The notes under the pieces: model-generated
What the model was told of the DNA's origin: nothing
The model's database searches: none
Seen by the model: the letters and a program-made list of their open reading frames with translations, nothing else
Assembly (NCBI GenBank): GCA_015143295.1
Contig: CM026570.1
Location: 7,526,047-7,590,046 of the forward strand
Length of the DNA stretch: 64,000 bases
Direction of reading: 5' to 3'
DNA from: Tetracentron sinense
Taxonomy: Eukaryota > Streptophyta > Magnoliopsida > Trochodendrales > Trochodendraceae
Position numbers and translations under genes: made by a program
Shown: positions 23,365 to 31,712 of the stretch, piece after piece
Layout of the letters: the number at the start of each line of letters is the position of its first letter
Numbering within the stretch: position 1 is the first letter of the stretch

Positions 23365-25169
23365 CAGATACAACACACAACGTGTTGCATGTAGGAACTT
23401 TAGTCTTCTCTCGATATATAATTATGTGTATAATGTATAAAATAATTATTCATTAGTGAGTTATATATTTCATTTTAGGCATATTTTATCATTAATTTTG
23501 AATTTATTCCATATATAGTATTAGAAAAATATATATTTATTCGAGTTTTAGAGGTCAAAACTCGGTCGAGTCAAGGCCGAGTTTTCGAGTCAACTCTACT
23601 CGCCAACGTTTCGAGTCGAGTCGGGTTTCGGGTTTTAAAACACCCTCCGAGCGATAGGAATTCCCTAAACGAGTTGTCACCTAGGCGATGCCTTGATTAC
23701 CAAAATTCCTTTTAGTTATCAGATTTTTAACTAAGTAGTGAAGTAATGAAAACAAATAGACATGAAAAGACAAAATAGTTTAGTGGATTAGTGCAAACGA
23801 AAAGGGTAAAAGGACAGATATCGAACAAGAGAGAGAGAGGGGGAGAAAAATGCAAAAACCATCACCAAAATTCCATGAAATCCTATAATTTCTTCTTTTC
23901 ATTTTAATTTGTTTGACATTTTTTGAGAACCATTTGAATCAAGTCTTAATATGATTATATCCCCCCCCCCCCCCCCCCCCCTCCTCCAATATTAAGTGAA
24001 ATCTATTTTATTTTTCCTTAATTCCTCATTTGTAAATAACTTCTAACTGTTTATGTCACTCGTTCATTAGAACTAGACTTCACCACCCAGGCGCCACTTG
24101 AAGACCACATCTTAATAAGCACCTACGTAGACCCTGATGCAGTCGCTACAGATCCTGACTAGGCGACAATTTGACTACAATGTATTTGTTGTCGACTTTA
24201 TATCAATTTCAAACCTTCTAGGCTCTTATATTTTTATGGGGGGGGGGGGTTTACAAAAGTTGATGAACTAGAGGGGAAGGATATGTACCATTTGTCGTGC
24301 TTGAGGAGGTGCTTTCACTTGTGTACTTAACGACCTTCTGTCCTTCAAGGAGATTGATAACTCTGCAGTCTAAAACAAAAATGAAAAAGGCATTGATGAG
24401 TAAAATAGAAAAACACTTGAGCATTATAGGCAGTCTTAGAGAGATTGGAAAAAGGAGGGGGAGGAACATTAGGCACAAAAACTAATAAATTGACATGCTT
24501 CTAGCCTCAAAAGCAATTCTCAATGGCAAATGAAGAGATAAATGAACAAAATAAACAGCATCCCATATGAGCAAGTAGAAATTACCCGGATGCAGCTTAT
24601 ATGAGCCATATGGCTCATGTAAGCCACGTCGCACTTACATGTAAACAAAGCTGTTACAGGAACAGATATATTGGTGAATTTTATTTTGAGCTCTGGGTAG
24701 TTACCATTGTAGATCGAATCAGCTTTGTGTTTCTATGGATCGAAGGATAACTGCTGTGGCCCTTGCATGACCAGGTAGAAATGCTCCAGTAACTAACTCT
24801 AGGAACTGATCATATAAACAGATAAATCAATCGATCAAATCTACAAAACCCTTGTGTCGTAATCCATCATTCAAATCGGACCAATTAGATTCAAAAAAAC
24901 TATTAAAATATTTCCAAAACCAACAACAACAAAGTGATGGAAAACCAGATTAGATTGCCTCTCAAAAGTAATTCACCTTTCACGTCAAAGTTCGAGTAGC
25001 CTCTTGAGCTTCCAATCCTACATATTCATATAATATCAACAGATTTAAGAAATTAAACCGCAAAAAGTTCTACATGCAGATATGAAATATTTGATTACCA
25101 ATATGAAAATTCTCGAATTTCGACTGATCGATAGAGATTTCGAATCGTCTGTAATCGTCCGAAAGCCAT
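6273..25169 (-). CDS. Mitochondrial Tim44-like / mL45-like protein, 11 exons, 261 aa
   Basis: Exons on the minus strand: 25169-25099, 25017-24977, 24650-24586, 20851-20769, 14966-14915, 13689-13600, 11629-11561, 11386-11285, 10397-10329, 8949-8893 and 6359-6273 (stop TAG 6275-6273). They total 786 nt with every junction in phase. The protein starts [14 protein letters not shown], an Arg-rich, acid-poor presequence of mitochondrial type. It then has [90 protein letters not shown] and [11 protein letters not shown]. This is the plant 'Tim44-related' family, whose C-terminal fold is shared with ribosomal mL45 and yeast Mba1. A role at the inner membrane or mitoribosome is inferred from that kinship. 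The intron after exon 8 starts with GC (GCAAGT) rather than GT. Exon 3 is the least certain: splice sites and phase fit, but its residues are not conserved ones I know. The last intron holds an antisense LINE; other introns hold MITEs and a Helitron. Confidence 0.9.
6740..8297 (+). mobile_element. Degenerate LINE (L1-type) 3' part in the last intron of the Tim44-like gene
   Basis: Frameshifted pieces of a non-LTR reverse transcriptase read on the plus strand. They include [20 protein letters not shown], then (another frame) [20 protein letters not shown], then [20 protein letters not shown] and [16 protein letters not shown]. The zf-RVT region with its Cys/His-type motif lies near 7730-7830. 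The copy ends in a short A-run at 8290-8297, the expected LINE tail. It is antisense to the host gene, 5'-truncated and broken by stops, so inactive. Confidence 0.85.
8824..8842. repeat. (TA)n microsatellite
   Basis: Pure TA tract in intron 10 of the Tim44-like gene, just beyond the exon ending at 8893. Confidence 0.9.
11480..11511. repeat. (AT)n microsatellite
   Basis: Sixteen AT units in the 174-bp intron between exons 7 and 8 of the Tim44-like gene. They create spurious TYR-ILE open frames on both strands. Confidence 0.95.
12340..13245. repeat. Degenerate minisatellite, about 60-bp unit, interrupted by a hAT-like element
   Basis: About ten diverged copies of a unit carry GGAATAAAAAAATCATGAGG, GGTATTTTCGGTATCAAATT and CTTGTTACGGGACGTGTTG in order. 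The array is split at 12696-13041 by a foldback element; copies resume immediately after it. It lies in intron 6 of the Tim44-like gene. The 79-codon open frame at 12399-12638 is only the repeat read through. Confidence 0.8.
12696..13041. mobile_element. hAT-like foldback element (word TCTCGGGAGAT), 8-bp duplication
   Basis: The ends are CAGTGTTACAAATCTCG and GGGAGATTTGTAACAGTA, in inverted orientation. The interior repeats a word around CTCGGGAGATTT and TCTCGCGA on both strands. Flanks are GTTAGGAA (12688-12695) and GTTGGGAA (13042-13049), an 8-bp duplication with one change, typical of hAT elements. It sits inside the minisatellite in intron 6. Confidence 0.7.
13942..14751. mobile_element. 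hAT-like foldback element (word GATTTGAATCGTAA)
   Basis: The left end TAAGGTTGTTAAATCG matches the reverse complement of the right end GATTTAACAACCATG. Both flanking halves, about 120 and 190 bp, consist of forward and inverted copies of AATCGTAA, GATTCGATT and TTTGAATCGCAAATCG. The centre is AT-rich unique DNA. It lies in intron 5 of the Tim44-like gene, between exons at 14915 and 13689. No preserved target duplication was found. Confidence 0.65.
15680..17370. mobile_element. Cluster of old TE remnants in intron 4
   Basis: The stretch starts with GGGCGGAGCCAAGG and GGCAGAGCCAGG, a sequence typical of the ends of dispersed plant elements. It then holds repeated AACTTTTGAAAA and 'GGGGCA...GTGCCCC' segments, each followed by 'GGGCATAG'. 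Embedded in it are a foldback MITE (about 16148-16325, with the CTTAACC/GGTTAAG word) and the hAT-like element at 16647-16971. No reverse transcriptase or transposase frame was recognised. Confidence 0.5.
16647..16971. mobile_element. hAT-like foldback element (word TTTTGTCGTA)
   Basis: The ends CATAGTTACCAA and TTGGTAACTACG are inverted repeats. The interior reiterates TTTTGTCGTA, GTATTATACCCGTA and TACGCGTA in both orientations around an AT-rich core. Flanking octamers GATAGTGG and GGTAGCTG agree at five of eight positions, so any duplication has decayed. It lies in intron 4 of the Tim44-like gene. Confidence 0.65.
17600..17660. repeat. Trinucleotide microsatellite (ATT/AGT)n
   Basis: ATT repeats followed by AGT repeats, in intron 4 of the Tim44-like gene. 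There is no coding role. Confidence 0.85.
18728..19101 (+). mobile_element. Non-autonomous Helitron with duplicated 3' end
   Basis: The element starts TCTTTACTATTATAATGCG after a host A. It ends CCACCCGCTAG before a host T, the A/T insertion and CTRR terminus of Helitrons. Eleven bases before the end is a perfect 7-bp stem hairpin, CACGTGC-ATC-GCACGTG (19074-19090). The 3' terminal unit (TTAACTCCTTCCCCTCGC plus hairpin plus CTAG) is present twice in a row; the inner copy ends near 19034 with a degraded hairpin. It is 374 bp, with no coding content, in intron 4 of the Tim44-like gene. Confidence 0.8.
19150..19592 (-). mobile_element. LINE 3' fragment nested in a MITE
   Basis: The minus strand encodes a LINE C-terminal piece: [34 protein letters not shown] and [20 protein letters not shown]. 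It ends in an A-tail seen as a T-run at about 19162-19175. Outside it lie the arms of a MITE: CTATGTTTGGTT at 19152 and AACCAAACATAGG near 19582, with the long right arm from about 19520. A related MITE without the LINE is at 57214-57364. The LINE therefore appears to have inserted into the MITE. Confidence 0.7.
19620..20760. other. Intron 4 of the Tim44-like gene, no feature recognised
   Basis: AT-rich sequence with no transposon ends I can name. The 93-codon frame at 20067-20348 has no recognisable motif and no coding support. Confidence 0.4.
20870..23000. other. Intron 3 of the Tim44-like gene, unidentified sequence
   Basis: No intact frame, RNA gene or transposon terminus was recognised. 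The part at about 22060-22720 on the plus strand has short frame-shifted peptide-like pieces that suggest an old retroelement, but I could not match them to a domain. Confidence 0.3.
23011..23645. mobile_element. hAT-like foldback element (word AACTCGGCCGAGT) with internal (TC)n
   Basis: The left end CATAGTTCTAAAACTCGG faces the right end CGGGTTTTAAAACACCC. Both sides are rich in ACTCGG, CGAGTC and AACTCGGCCGAGT in both orientations. Flanking octamers agree poorly, so target duplication is not demonstrated. It lies in intron 3 of the Tim44-like gene and contains the long TC microsatellite. Confidence 0.6.
23297..23362. repeat. (TC)n microsatellite, about 33 units
   Basis: A perfect dinucleotide tract of about 65 bp, likely polymorphic between individuals. 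It is embedded in the foldback element of intron 3. Confidence 0.95.
23961..23982. repeat. Poly(C) tract
   Basis: More than 20 consecutive C within intron 3; a poly(G) run follows at about 24238-24250. Such runs can also be assembly or sequencing weak points. Confidence 0.9.
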
Positions 25170-25574
25170 CTGTGATCTCGTATACTGCTAAAAATCCGCT
25201 GTAAACCTAAAAAGATTTCATGAAACTTGTGGTCTAAAATTTCTCTTCGATCGTCTCTTGCCCTATGAAAATCGATTGAATTGTATAATTAGGGTTTCTG
25301 ATAACTACTATGATGCATTTGTACCTTCAAAATCCTTTCATGTAGAGCACAGCATATACAGCTTCTCGGAGTGAGGGGAGAAGGGTTTCTTTCCGTCGAA
25401 GGGTTTAAGAAGGAAGTATTTCATACTACGTCGACGTATTAGGACTGCTACATCTCTTGATGATTTAGTTTCAAGTCACTGGATTGATTGACCTTGATGA
25501 CATCTGGGATTATTTTAGTGGTGGTAAACTGGGTGGTTTTAGTTGGGTCGGGCTTTATCCGGTCGGGGGAACAT

Positions 25575-25745
25575 GGATTGTCTCCGGCAGATGCCAGAAA
25601 AATGGTCTAGGCATCACACATCATCCGACATGTGGCAATAAAAAGGGAAAAGTCATTTATTTTTCACTCATGTTTTTGACTTCTCCCTACTTGATATATC
25701 TCTCCCTTTTATCATATGTCGGATGATGTGTGGAATCCCATGTCA
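25575..25745. mobile_element. Diverged copy of the 4804 MITE family
   Basis: The left arm has GGATTGTCTCCGGCAGATGCC, in part, then CATCCGACATGTGGCAATAA. The right arm has TTATCATATGTCGGATGATG. The middle keeps GACTTCTCCC. It is more eroded than the copies at 4804 and 25865. It lies upstream of the Tim44-like gene. Confidence 0.6.
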
Positions 25746-25864
25746 TCTAGTAGATGCATATTTATTGAGTCGTACGCCCATACCATTCACCCAACCCATT
25801 TATTTTCGTTTCCTTCTATTTTATATTTTATTGGTTATGAGCAATAGTTATATAAAAAAAAAAA

Positions 25865-26084
25865 GGCAAAGGATTGTCTCCAGCGATGCCATAAAGAAAT
25901 TTTATGGCAATTCATTTATCAGCAGACGTGTGGCAAAAAAAAGTGGGAGAGATATCAAGTGGGGAGAAGTCAAAACCATTGGGAGAAAATGAAATGACTT
26001 CTCCCCTTTTTATCGCCACTTGTTTGCTAATCAATGGATTGCCATAAAATTTATTTATGGCAGTGCCAAAGACAATCATTTGCC
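25865..26084. mobile_element. MITE of the 4804 family, 220 bp
   Basis: The ends are GGCAAAGGATTGTCTCC and the complementary GACAATCATTTGCC. Inner inverted segments are AAATTTTATGGCAAT and ATTGCCATAAAATTT. It shares GGGAGAAAATGAAATGACTT and CTCCCC with the copy at 4804-5022. No target duplication is visible because the left flank is a long A-run. Confidence 0.75.
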
Positions 26085-26844
26085 AAAATTGGTAGTAAAA
26101 TAGGCAATAACATATAAATGTTTATTGAGAAGTAACTTGCAAAAAACAAAGCACACATTACCTAAACAGAGAAGTAAACACTCACAAATGGAAGAGTAAA
26201 TGTCAGTCTCACCCAAGGAGCACACTCAACACCTTAATATCATGACAAATTGAGCACCAATTGAAGATCAATGAGTGAATCCTTTAGCGCAACCAGGGGA
26301 TGGAAGAGAAAGAGTTCTTGAATACTTGCGAATTCCTCTCCTTCTAAATAACCAGTGAGATAGCCCCGGGGCAAGATCTGCACAATTATATCTCGATCAC
26401 TATTAGACCACAACCTCATCCAACACGATAAAATGTCCTAAAAGGAATAAGGGAAGACCCAATCCTCACCCAAATAGGATAAGAAATGAACTTGGATCTC
26501 AAAAGCAATTGGAATGATTCACAAATTTGTTTATGCTTGGAGGCATATATAACAACAATCTGTCAACCTTCACTATCTCATTTTCAAACTGTTTTAAATG
26601 AGAATCTTATTAAGAGTCACAATGGAACATCAGAACATACTTAAAATGAAAACGAAGGAACTAGTACAATATCAAAAGATTCTAGAAGTGATCTATTGAA
26701 AAACACTAATTGTGACCTCTAGAATTTGAGCTTGAATGTTTACACGACTAAACTCGAGCCATAAGATTTGTCTCGGCTCAATGTGGACGGTGAAGCTCTT
26801 ATTCCTTCTCTATACCATAATTCTATGTGACCTCTAGAATTTGC

Positions 26845-27500
26845 CCATTGGTTTTAACTTTTACTACATGTGGTTAAGATTCATTAACCCTTGGGGTTTA
26901 ACAATAAAATCTTAATTTTTTAGGGAAAAAAATTAACTCTAATTAAGGGTTCGTTTGGTTCGGATTATTATTAGCACTTATTTGGTACATAATCGCTTAT
27001 GTCCGAATTATGTCTTATAATAGCGTTTGGTTTGACTCGTCATAAGTGCTTATGTAATAACTGATTATGGAAATAACCGGTGATTTCATAATCTCGTCAG
27101 AAGGTGATTATTGTGGAGCGTAACCGCTTATATAACCTTTAATATTATGTGAAAATTATTATAAGCATTCAAATTTGCACTTAGTAAGGTCCAACATGAT
27201 TCATTAAACTTAAAAGAAAGCTTTTTTAATTTTTATTTATTTTTTCTAAAAATGACTAAAATACCATTTTTTTTAAATGACTAGATAATCGCTTATCAAC
27301 AGAGTGTCAGCCAAATAAGATTACAGTTATCAACACTTATTAGCATCAGCGCTTACTGACATCAGCGTTTATAATTGCAATAATCCGAATCAAACGGGCC
27401 CTAGATTTTTTTAACTCTTATAGTTAATTTTTTTTACAAAAAAACTAAAGTTATATTGTTGAACCCCACGGGTTGGAGAAACTTAAACATATTTAATAAG
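26845..27500. mobile_element. Foldback MITE split by a Harbinger/hAT-type MITE
   Basis: Outer arms at about 26845-26946 and 27404-27500 carry the family words GTGGTTAAGATTCATTAACC and GAACCCCACGGGTTGGAG. The inserted element, 26947-27403, has inverted ends GGGTTCGTTTGGTTCGGATT and AATCCGAATCAAACGGGCCC. Inside it are TTATGTCCGAATTATG and AGCACTTAT-type words. The two halves of the outer element resume on either side, so this is a nested insertion. Confidence 0.7.
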
Positions 27501-27665
27501 TGTTGAAAGAAACGTGTTGGCTGGTAGATGCGATTGAACTCTCAATGGTTGCAATGATGTAAAAATATTGGCAAATAAAAAATGAATATTTAATAGAAAT
27601 AGAGAAGGAATAAGGAGTAGGGTTGGAGTTGCAACGAGAAAAAAGTGGCTTTCTATTTTAGTAAA

Positions 27666-27863
27666 GGACTTTGCTACCGAGACCCTCTTAGGGTCGAGAC
27701 CACCGAGACCATGCTCTATGAGCACAAAATTTTAGGTGGGGCCTATTTCACATGGTGGACTCCACCTGAAATCTCAACATGGTGGACTCCGCCTGAAATC
27801 TCATTCTCTTAAGCACGGTCTCGGTGGTCTCGACCATAAGACAGTCTCAGAAGCTTTTTCCTT
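27666..27863. mobile_element. Mutator-type MITE, 198 bp, perfect 9-bp target duplication
   Basis: The element begins GGACTTTGCTACCGAGACC and ends GAGACTG-like sequence read as AGTCTCAGAAGCTTTTTCC, a mismatched inverted repeat. Inner arms GGTCGAGACCACCGAGACC and GGTCTCGGTGGTCTCGACC are almost perfect complements. Identical TTTAGTAAA flanks it at 27657-27665 and 27864-27872. Confidence 0.85.
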
Positions 27864-28107
27864 TAGTAAACTCTCTATTTTATGGTAAAAATCGGGAAAT
27901 TTTAGAAACAGGACTGGAGATGCTCTAACTTCTAAGAGCATTCCTGACAGCCAAAAGGTTATTCTAGTGAGCCAAATGGCTAAAAAGTACTAAAAACTCT
28001 CTCCGACAGCCTCACCAAAACTCAACAAAATAAAGATTTGGGTTTAGTGAGTGTACAATATTCACCAAACTTGGTGAGTGCTGGACACTTACCAAAGCTA
28101 AAATTTA

Positions 28108-29365
28108 GGGGTTTTTCCCAGATTGCCCCTTTAGTATGGGGTTCTTCCCCAAATAACCAAGTTTTAAAAACTCTTCTCTAAATGCCCCCACACACATGTG
28201 CATCTATTCGCACATGTGAATTTTTCCCATTTTATCCAAATCATTTGAAGAAAAGACTTTAGGTATCCCTACCTCATTTCCGATGAGTTCTTCGTTCCCA
28301 CTGAATTTCCGACGAGAGAATTTCGTTCCCACCCCATTTCCGGCGAGATATCTTTGTTCCAAGAGCGTTATTTTGATGTTCTTTTCGTGAAAAAACGTCA
28401 TTAACCGAAGAACAACCCTCATTTTCGGGTTTCTTGTATTTTTAAAAAAATGAATTCAAAAAAATCATTGCATGTATGATTAATTAACGGAAAAACGTTT
28501 ATAATCATTGTATTTATGGTTCAAAACCTTAAATTTCATGTTATATATGTGTTTTTTTCCATTTTCTATGACTTACAATCATGTTTCAAAGCTTGAAGAC
28601 GACGGTCGATGTATTTTGCATGGGGTCAACGCATAAAATGCACCAGGTCGATGCATTGTATCAACCTAGTGCATTTTGTATGCGATCGATGTATAAAATG
28701 CACGAGGTTTGTGTCAACCTAGTGCATTTTGTACGCGGTCGATGCATAAAATGCACAGAGGTTAATGCATAAAATGCACGAGGTTGATGCATAAAATGCA
28801 CGAGGTCGATGCATTGTATCAACCTAGTGCATTTTGTACGCGGTTATGCATTTTGTACGGGGTTGATGCATAAAATACACGAGGTCGATGCACTGTATCG
28901 ACCCTGCGCGCAAAAAACTTCGGGAAACTTAGATTTTTGCGATTTTTTCATATTTTCTTCTTCTTTTTTATAATTCTTCTTTCAAAATCAGTATAGATGG
29001 TAATGGAGAGGTATTTGGAAGATGAGGGGAGTGGGTGAGCTTCATTCATCTCATCCACGTACGTATTTTCTTCTTGAAACGAAGAACTCTCGCCGGAAAT
29101 GGAGTGGGAACGAAGAACTTTTGTCGGAAAAGGGGTGGGAACGAAGAACACTCGCCGGAAATGGGGTGAGAACAAAGATCTCTCATCCACGAACCTAAAT
29201 CCATCTTCTTGTTCTTTTTCTTTCAAAATCAGTGGAGGTATTTAAGACTTTTCATAAATACTGAATTATGTAAAATGGATGATAAGGGCATTTAGAAAAG
29301 AGTTTTCAAAACCTAGTTATTTGGGAAAAAACCCCATACTAAAGGGGCAATATGGGAAAAACCCC
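28108..29365. mobile_element. MULE-type element, about 80-bp terminal repeats, perfect 9-bp duplication
   Basis: The 1258-bp element starts GGGGTTTTTCCCAGATTGCC and ends GGCAATATGGGAAAAACCCC. The inverted similarity runs about 80 bp, up to AAATGCCCC and GGGCATTT. TAAAATTTA is repeated exactly at 28099-28107 and 29366-29374. A second inverted pair lies inside (about 28250-28360 and 29075-29190, with CATTTCCGGCGAG and CTCGCCGGAAATG), so most of the element folds back. The centre is a reiterated array. No transposase frame is present, so it is non-autonomous. Confidence 0.85.
28606..28910. repeat. Array of the palindromic word TGCATAAAATGCAC and its complement
   Basis: About ten copies of GATGCATAAAATGCACGAGG alternate with CCTAGTGCATTTTGTACGCG and TGCATTGTATCAA. 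It forms the centre of the MULE-type element. The 63-codon frame at 28581-28772 is this array read through. Confidence 0.8.
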
Positions 29366-30287
29366 TAAAATTTATCTTTTCCTCCTATTTGTGGGCCCAC
29401 ACAAATAACAAAATAAAGGTTTCTCTCTCCATTCCCTTATTGTGGTCCCACACAAATAATAAAATAATGTTTCACTTTCTATTCTTTTTTTGTTTTCCGA
29501 CATAAATAATAAAATATTATTTTTCTTTTCTTTTTTTTTGTTAAAATGGTGAAGCTGTTGAAAGTGTTTTAAAAAAGTGGCTAAGAGCATTCCTAGCAGC
29601 CTCATCAAATTCGCCTCACCAAAATAGCCAAAACTCACAAAAAGTGAGTTTGGTAAGCCACTTTTTTAAAACACCCCCAGCAGCCTTATCAAAATAGCTA
29701 AAATTATCATTATTTTATTATTTGTGTCACATCCACACAAAAAAAGGAAGAGAGAAAATTATATTTTATTTGTGTGGGCCCATAAACAAGGAGGGAAAGA
29801 GAGAATTTTTTGGTTTGGTGAGTGTACAGTGACTCATCAACATTGGTGAGTACTATACACTCACCAAACTGAAATATGCAAATTGGTGAGGCTGCTGGAG
29901 AGAGTATTTCATACTTTTTAGCCTATTAGCTCACCAAAATAGCTAAAAAACTATTTTGATGAGGCTGCTAGGATTAATCTAACCAAAATAATTTTTTGTG
30001 AGTTTTTGACTATTTTGAAGAGTAAAATTTGGTGAGGCTATTAGGAATGCTGAGAGGGATGATTCTTAGTAAATTTCGTCCGTCGAAGTAAGGTATCTCC
30101 TCAATACGTAAGCGCATCTCACGCAGTGCGTATCCTAGAAGGCATATCCGCCTTAGAGTACATTCTCTCTATCCCGACATTTTTCAGCTCCTGATTATCA
30201 TTTACCGGTACCATTCGTCTGTAACTCACAATCCGCTCCAAAAGAAAACCCTAATAATAGATCTCTCTGAATATAATCCCTTATTCC

Positions 30288-31712
30288 ATGGATTTCTTCA
30301 AATCGGTATTCTCAGACGATCCAGAGCCCTCAAATATCGAGAAAACCGACAGATCGGCATCCGCATCCCCCAAAGAATCATATGAAGAAGAAGATCCAGA
30401 TCGGGAAGCTTCATTCGATGAAAACGATTCAAACCCTAGCTCTAACCCTAATCCTTCAGGAGGTAGTGCCTGGAGCTTCGGAGGTCTGATCAAAACATTC
30501 GCATCCAAATCTGAATCGGTTATCCAGACGTATCGTCGCGATCTAGAGGAATTCGGTTCTGGATTGAAGAAAGAGACTGCTGCGATTCGTGAAGCCGCTA
30601 GTCGTGCTGTTAAAGAACTTCCTGTGTCGATCGAGGTCGGAGCATCAGTGGCGCAGGAATCTCTCGAGTCGGTCGGGCAAGCAATTGATGATATTGGAAG
30701 CTCGGTTTGGAAAGGAACGTCTGAGATCATCTCTCACGGTAAGGATGTACTTCTTGCTCCAGATCTCGAAAGTGATTCTTCAGATAGCCAGCATTTCAGC
30801 AATCAGAGTATGAATTCAAAGCGGTACAGTAGATTTGATGCGCAGGTTCATGCAATTCAAACTGATTTGAATACCTACTGCGATGAACCAGAAGATTTGG
30901 TCGAATTTAATAATTGGAAATCAGGGCTTGTGTTGGATGAGAAGGCTGAAGAGATTGAGAATCTGTTTGAGGAGAACGGGGTTATAGAAGGAATTTATAC
31001 AAAGCTGGTTCCGAATACTGTTGATCATGAGATTTTCTGGAGTCGATATTTTTATAAGGTTCACAAGCTTAAGCAAGCGGAGGATGCCAGAGCTAATCTC
31101 GTAAAGAGAGCGATTTCAGGGGAGGAGGAGGAAGATTTGAGTTGGGATGTTGACGATGATGAAGAGGTTAATGTGTCAGAGTTGAAGGATAATTCGGCGG
31201 AAAATAAGGGTCTAGAGGAGAAAGATCCTTCAGAATTTGTCTCGGACAAGAAATATGATGAAAAATTACCAGTTGGGAATTCTGAGGTTGTGGTTGAGAT
31301 GGGAGAGAAGAGTTCCAGTAGAGAAATCGACGAGGGTGTTGTTTCTGAATCCATTAGTGACAATGGATCTGATGAGAAAGTGATATTGGAAGGAAAGGAG
31401 GAAGTGCCTGAATTGAAAAGTGACGAGTCTGTAGCAAAAACTGATGACAATATGTTTCTGGAAGGGAAGACTGATCCTAGTGAATCTTGTAAAGATAGTG
31501 ACTTTTCAGTTGTCTCAAGCCAACCATCATTGCCAGAGGAAGAAGACCTTGGGTGGGATGAGATTGAAGATCTTGGAAGCAACGATGAGAAGAAAGTGAC
31601 TCTTGGTGGGAGCCCAAATAGAGGTGATCTGCGAAGGCGGTTGAGTGCTGCAGAAGAAGAGGAAGATCTGAGTTGGGATATTGAAGATGATGATGAGCCT
31701 GTTAAGCATTGA
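30288..31712 (+). CDS. BSD-domain protein, intronless, 474 aa
   Basis: A complete single-exon frame from ATG (MDFFKSVF) to TGA. The BSD domain is at about residues 203-258, with EFNNWKSGLVLDEKAEEIEN and the diagnostic FWSRYFYKVHKL. Residues 60-160 (GGLIKTFASKSESVIQTYRR, then VKELPVSIEVGA) match the conserved N-terminal part of plant DOS2-like BSD proteins. The C-terminal third is acidic, with three copies of a Trp-centred motif: EEEDLSWDVDDDEE (near residue 285), EEEDLGWDEIEDL (near 422) and EEEEDLSWDIEDDDE (near 462). The molecular function of plant members is poorly known; the BSD fold also occurs in TFIIH p62 and synapse-associated proteins. No membrane segment or signal peptide is seen. 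Long antisense frames beneath it are shadows. Confidence 0.93.
   Translation: MDFFKSVFSDDPEPSNIEKTDRSASASPKESYEEEDPDREASFDENDSNPSSNPNPSGGSAWSFGGLIKTFASKSESVIQTYRRDLEEFGSGLKKETAAIREAASRAVKELPVSIEVGASVAQESLESVGQAIDDIGSSVWKGTSEIISHGKDVLLAPDLESDSSDSQHFSNQSMNSKRYSRFDAQVHAIQTDLNTYCDEPEDLVEFNNWKSGLVLDEKAEEIENLFEENGVIEGIYTKLVPNTVDHEIFWSRYFYKVHKLKQAEDARANLVKRAISGEEEEDLSWDVDDDEEVNVSELKDNSAENKGLEEKDPSEFVSDKKYDEKLPVGNSEVVVEMGEKSSSREIDEGVVSESISDNGSDEKVILEGKEEVPELKSDESVAKTDDNMFLEGKTDPSESCKDSDFSVVSSQPSLPEEEDLGWDEIEDLGSNDEKKVTLGGSPNRGDLRRRLSAAEEEEDLSWDIEDDDEPVKH

Larger units (their letters stand above)
27931..30055. mobile_element. Tandem cluster of 'GAGCATTCCTAGCAGCC' MITEs, split by a MULE
   Basis: Several copies and half copies occur of an element with ends GAGCATTCCTAGCAGCCTC and GAGGCTGCTAGGAATGCTC. 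Internal words are GGTGAGTACTATACACTCAC and TTGTGTGGGCCCACA. Members are at about 27931-28098 (continuing at 29375), 29577-29700 and 29680-30055. The first is interrupted by the MULE at 28108-29365. The cluster ends about 230 bp before the BSD gene start, so it may overlap its promoter. Confidence 0.65.

Noticed and set aside
28606-28910. CRISPR-like or regulatory array
   Set aside because: Repeats are irregular, palindromic and contiguous without unique spacers, inside a MULE in a plant genome.
30281-30730. 149-codon frame on the minus strand under the BSD gene
   Set aside because: It is an antisense shadow of a biased, acidic coding sequence; the plus-strand frame has the domain.
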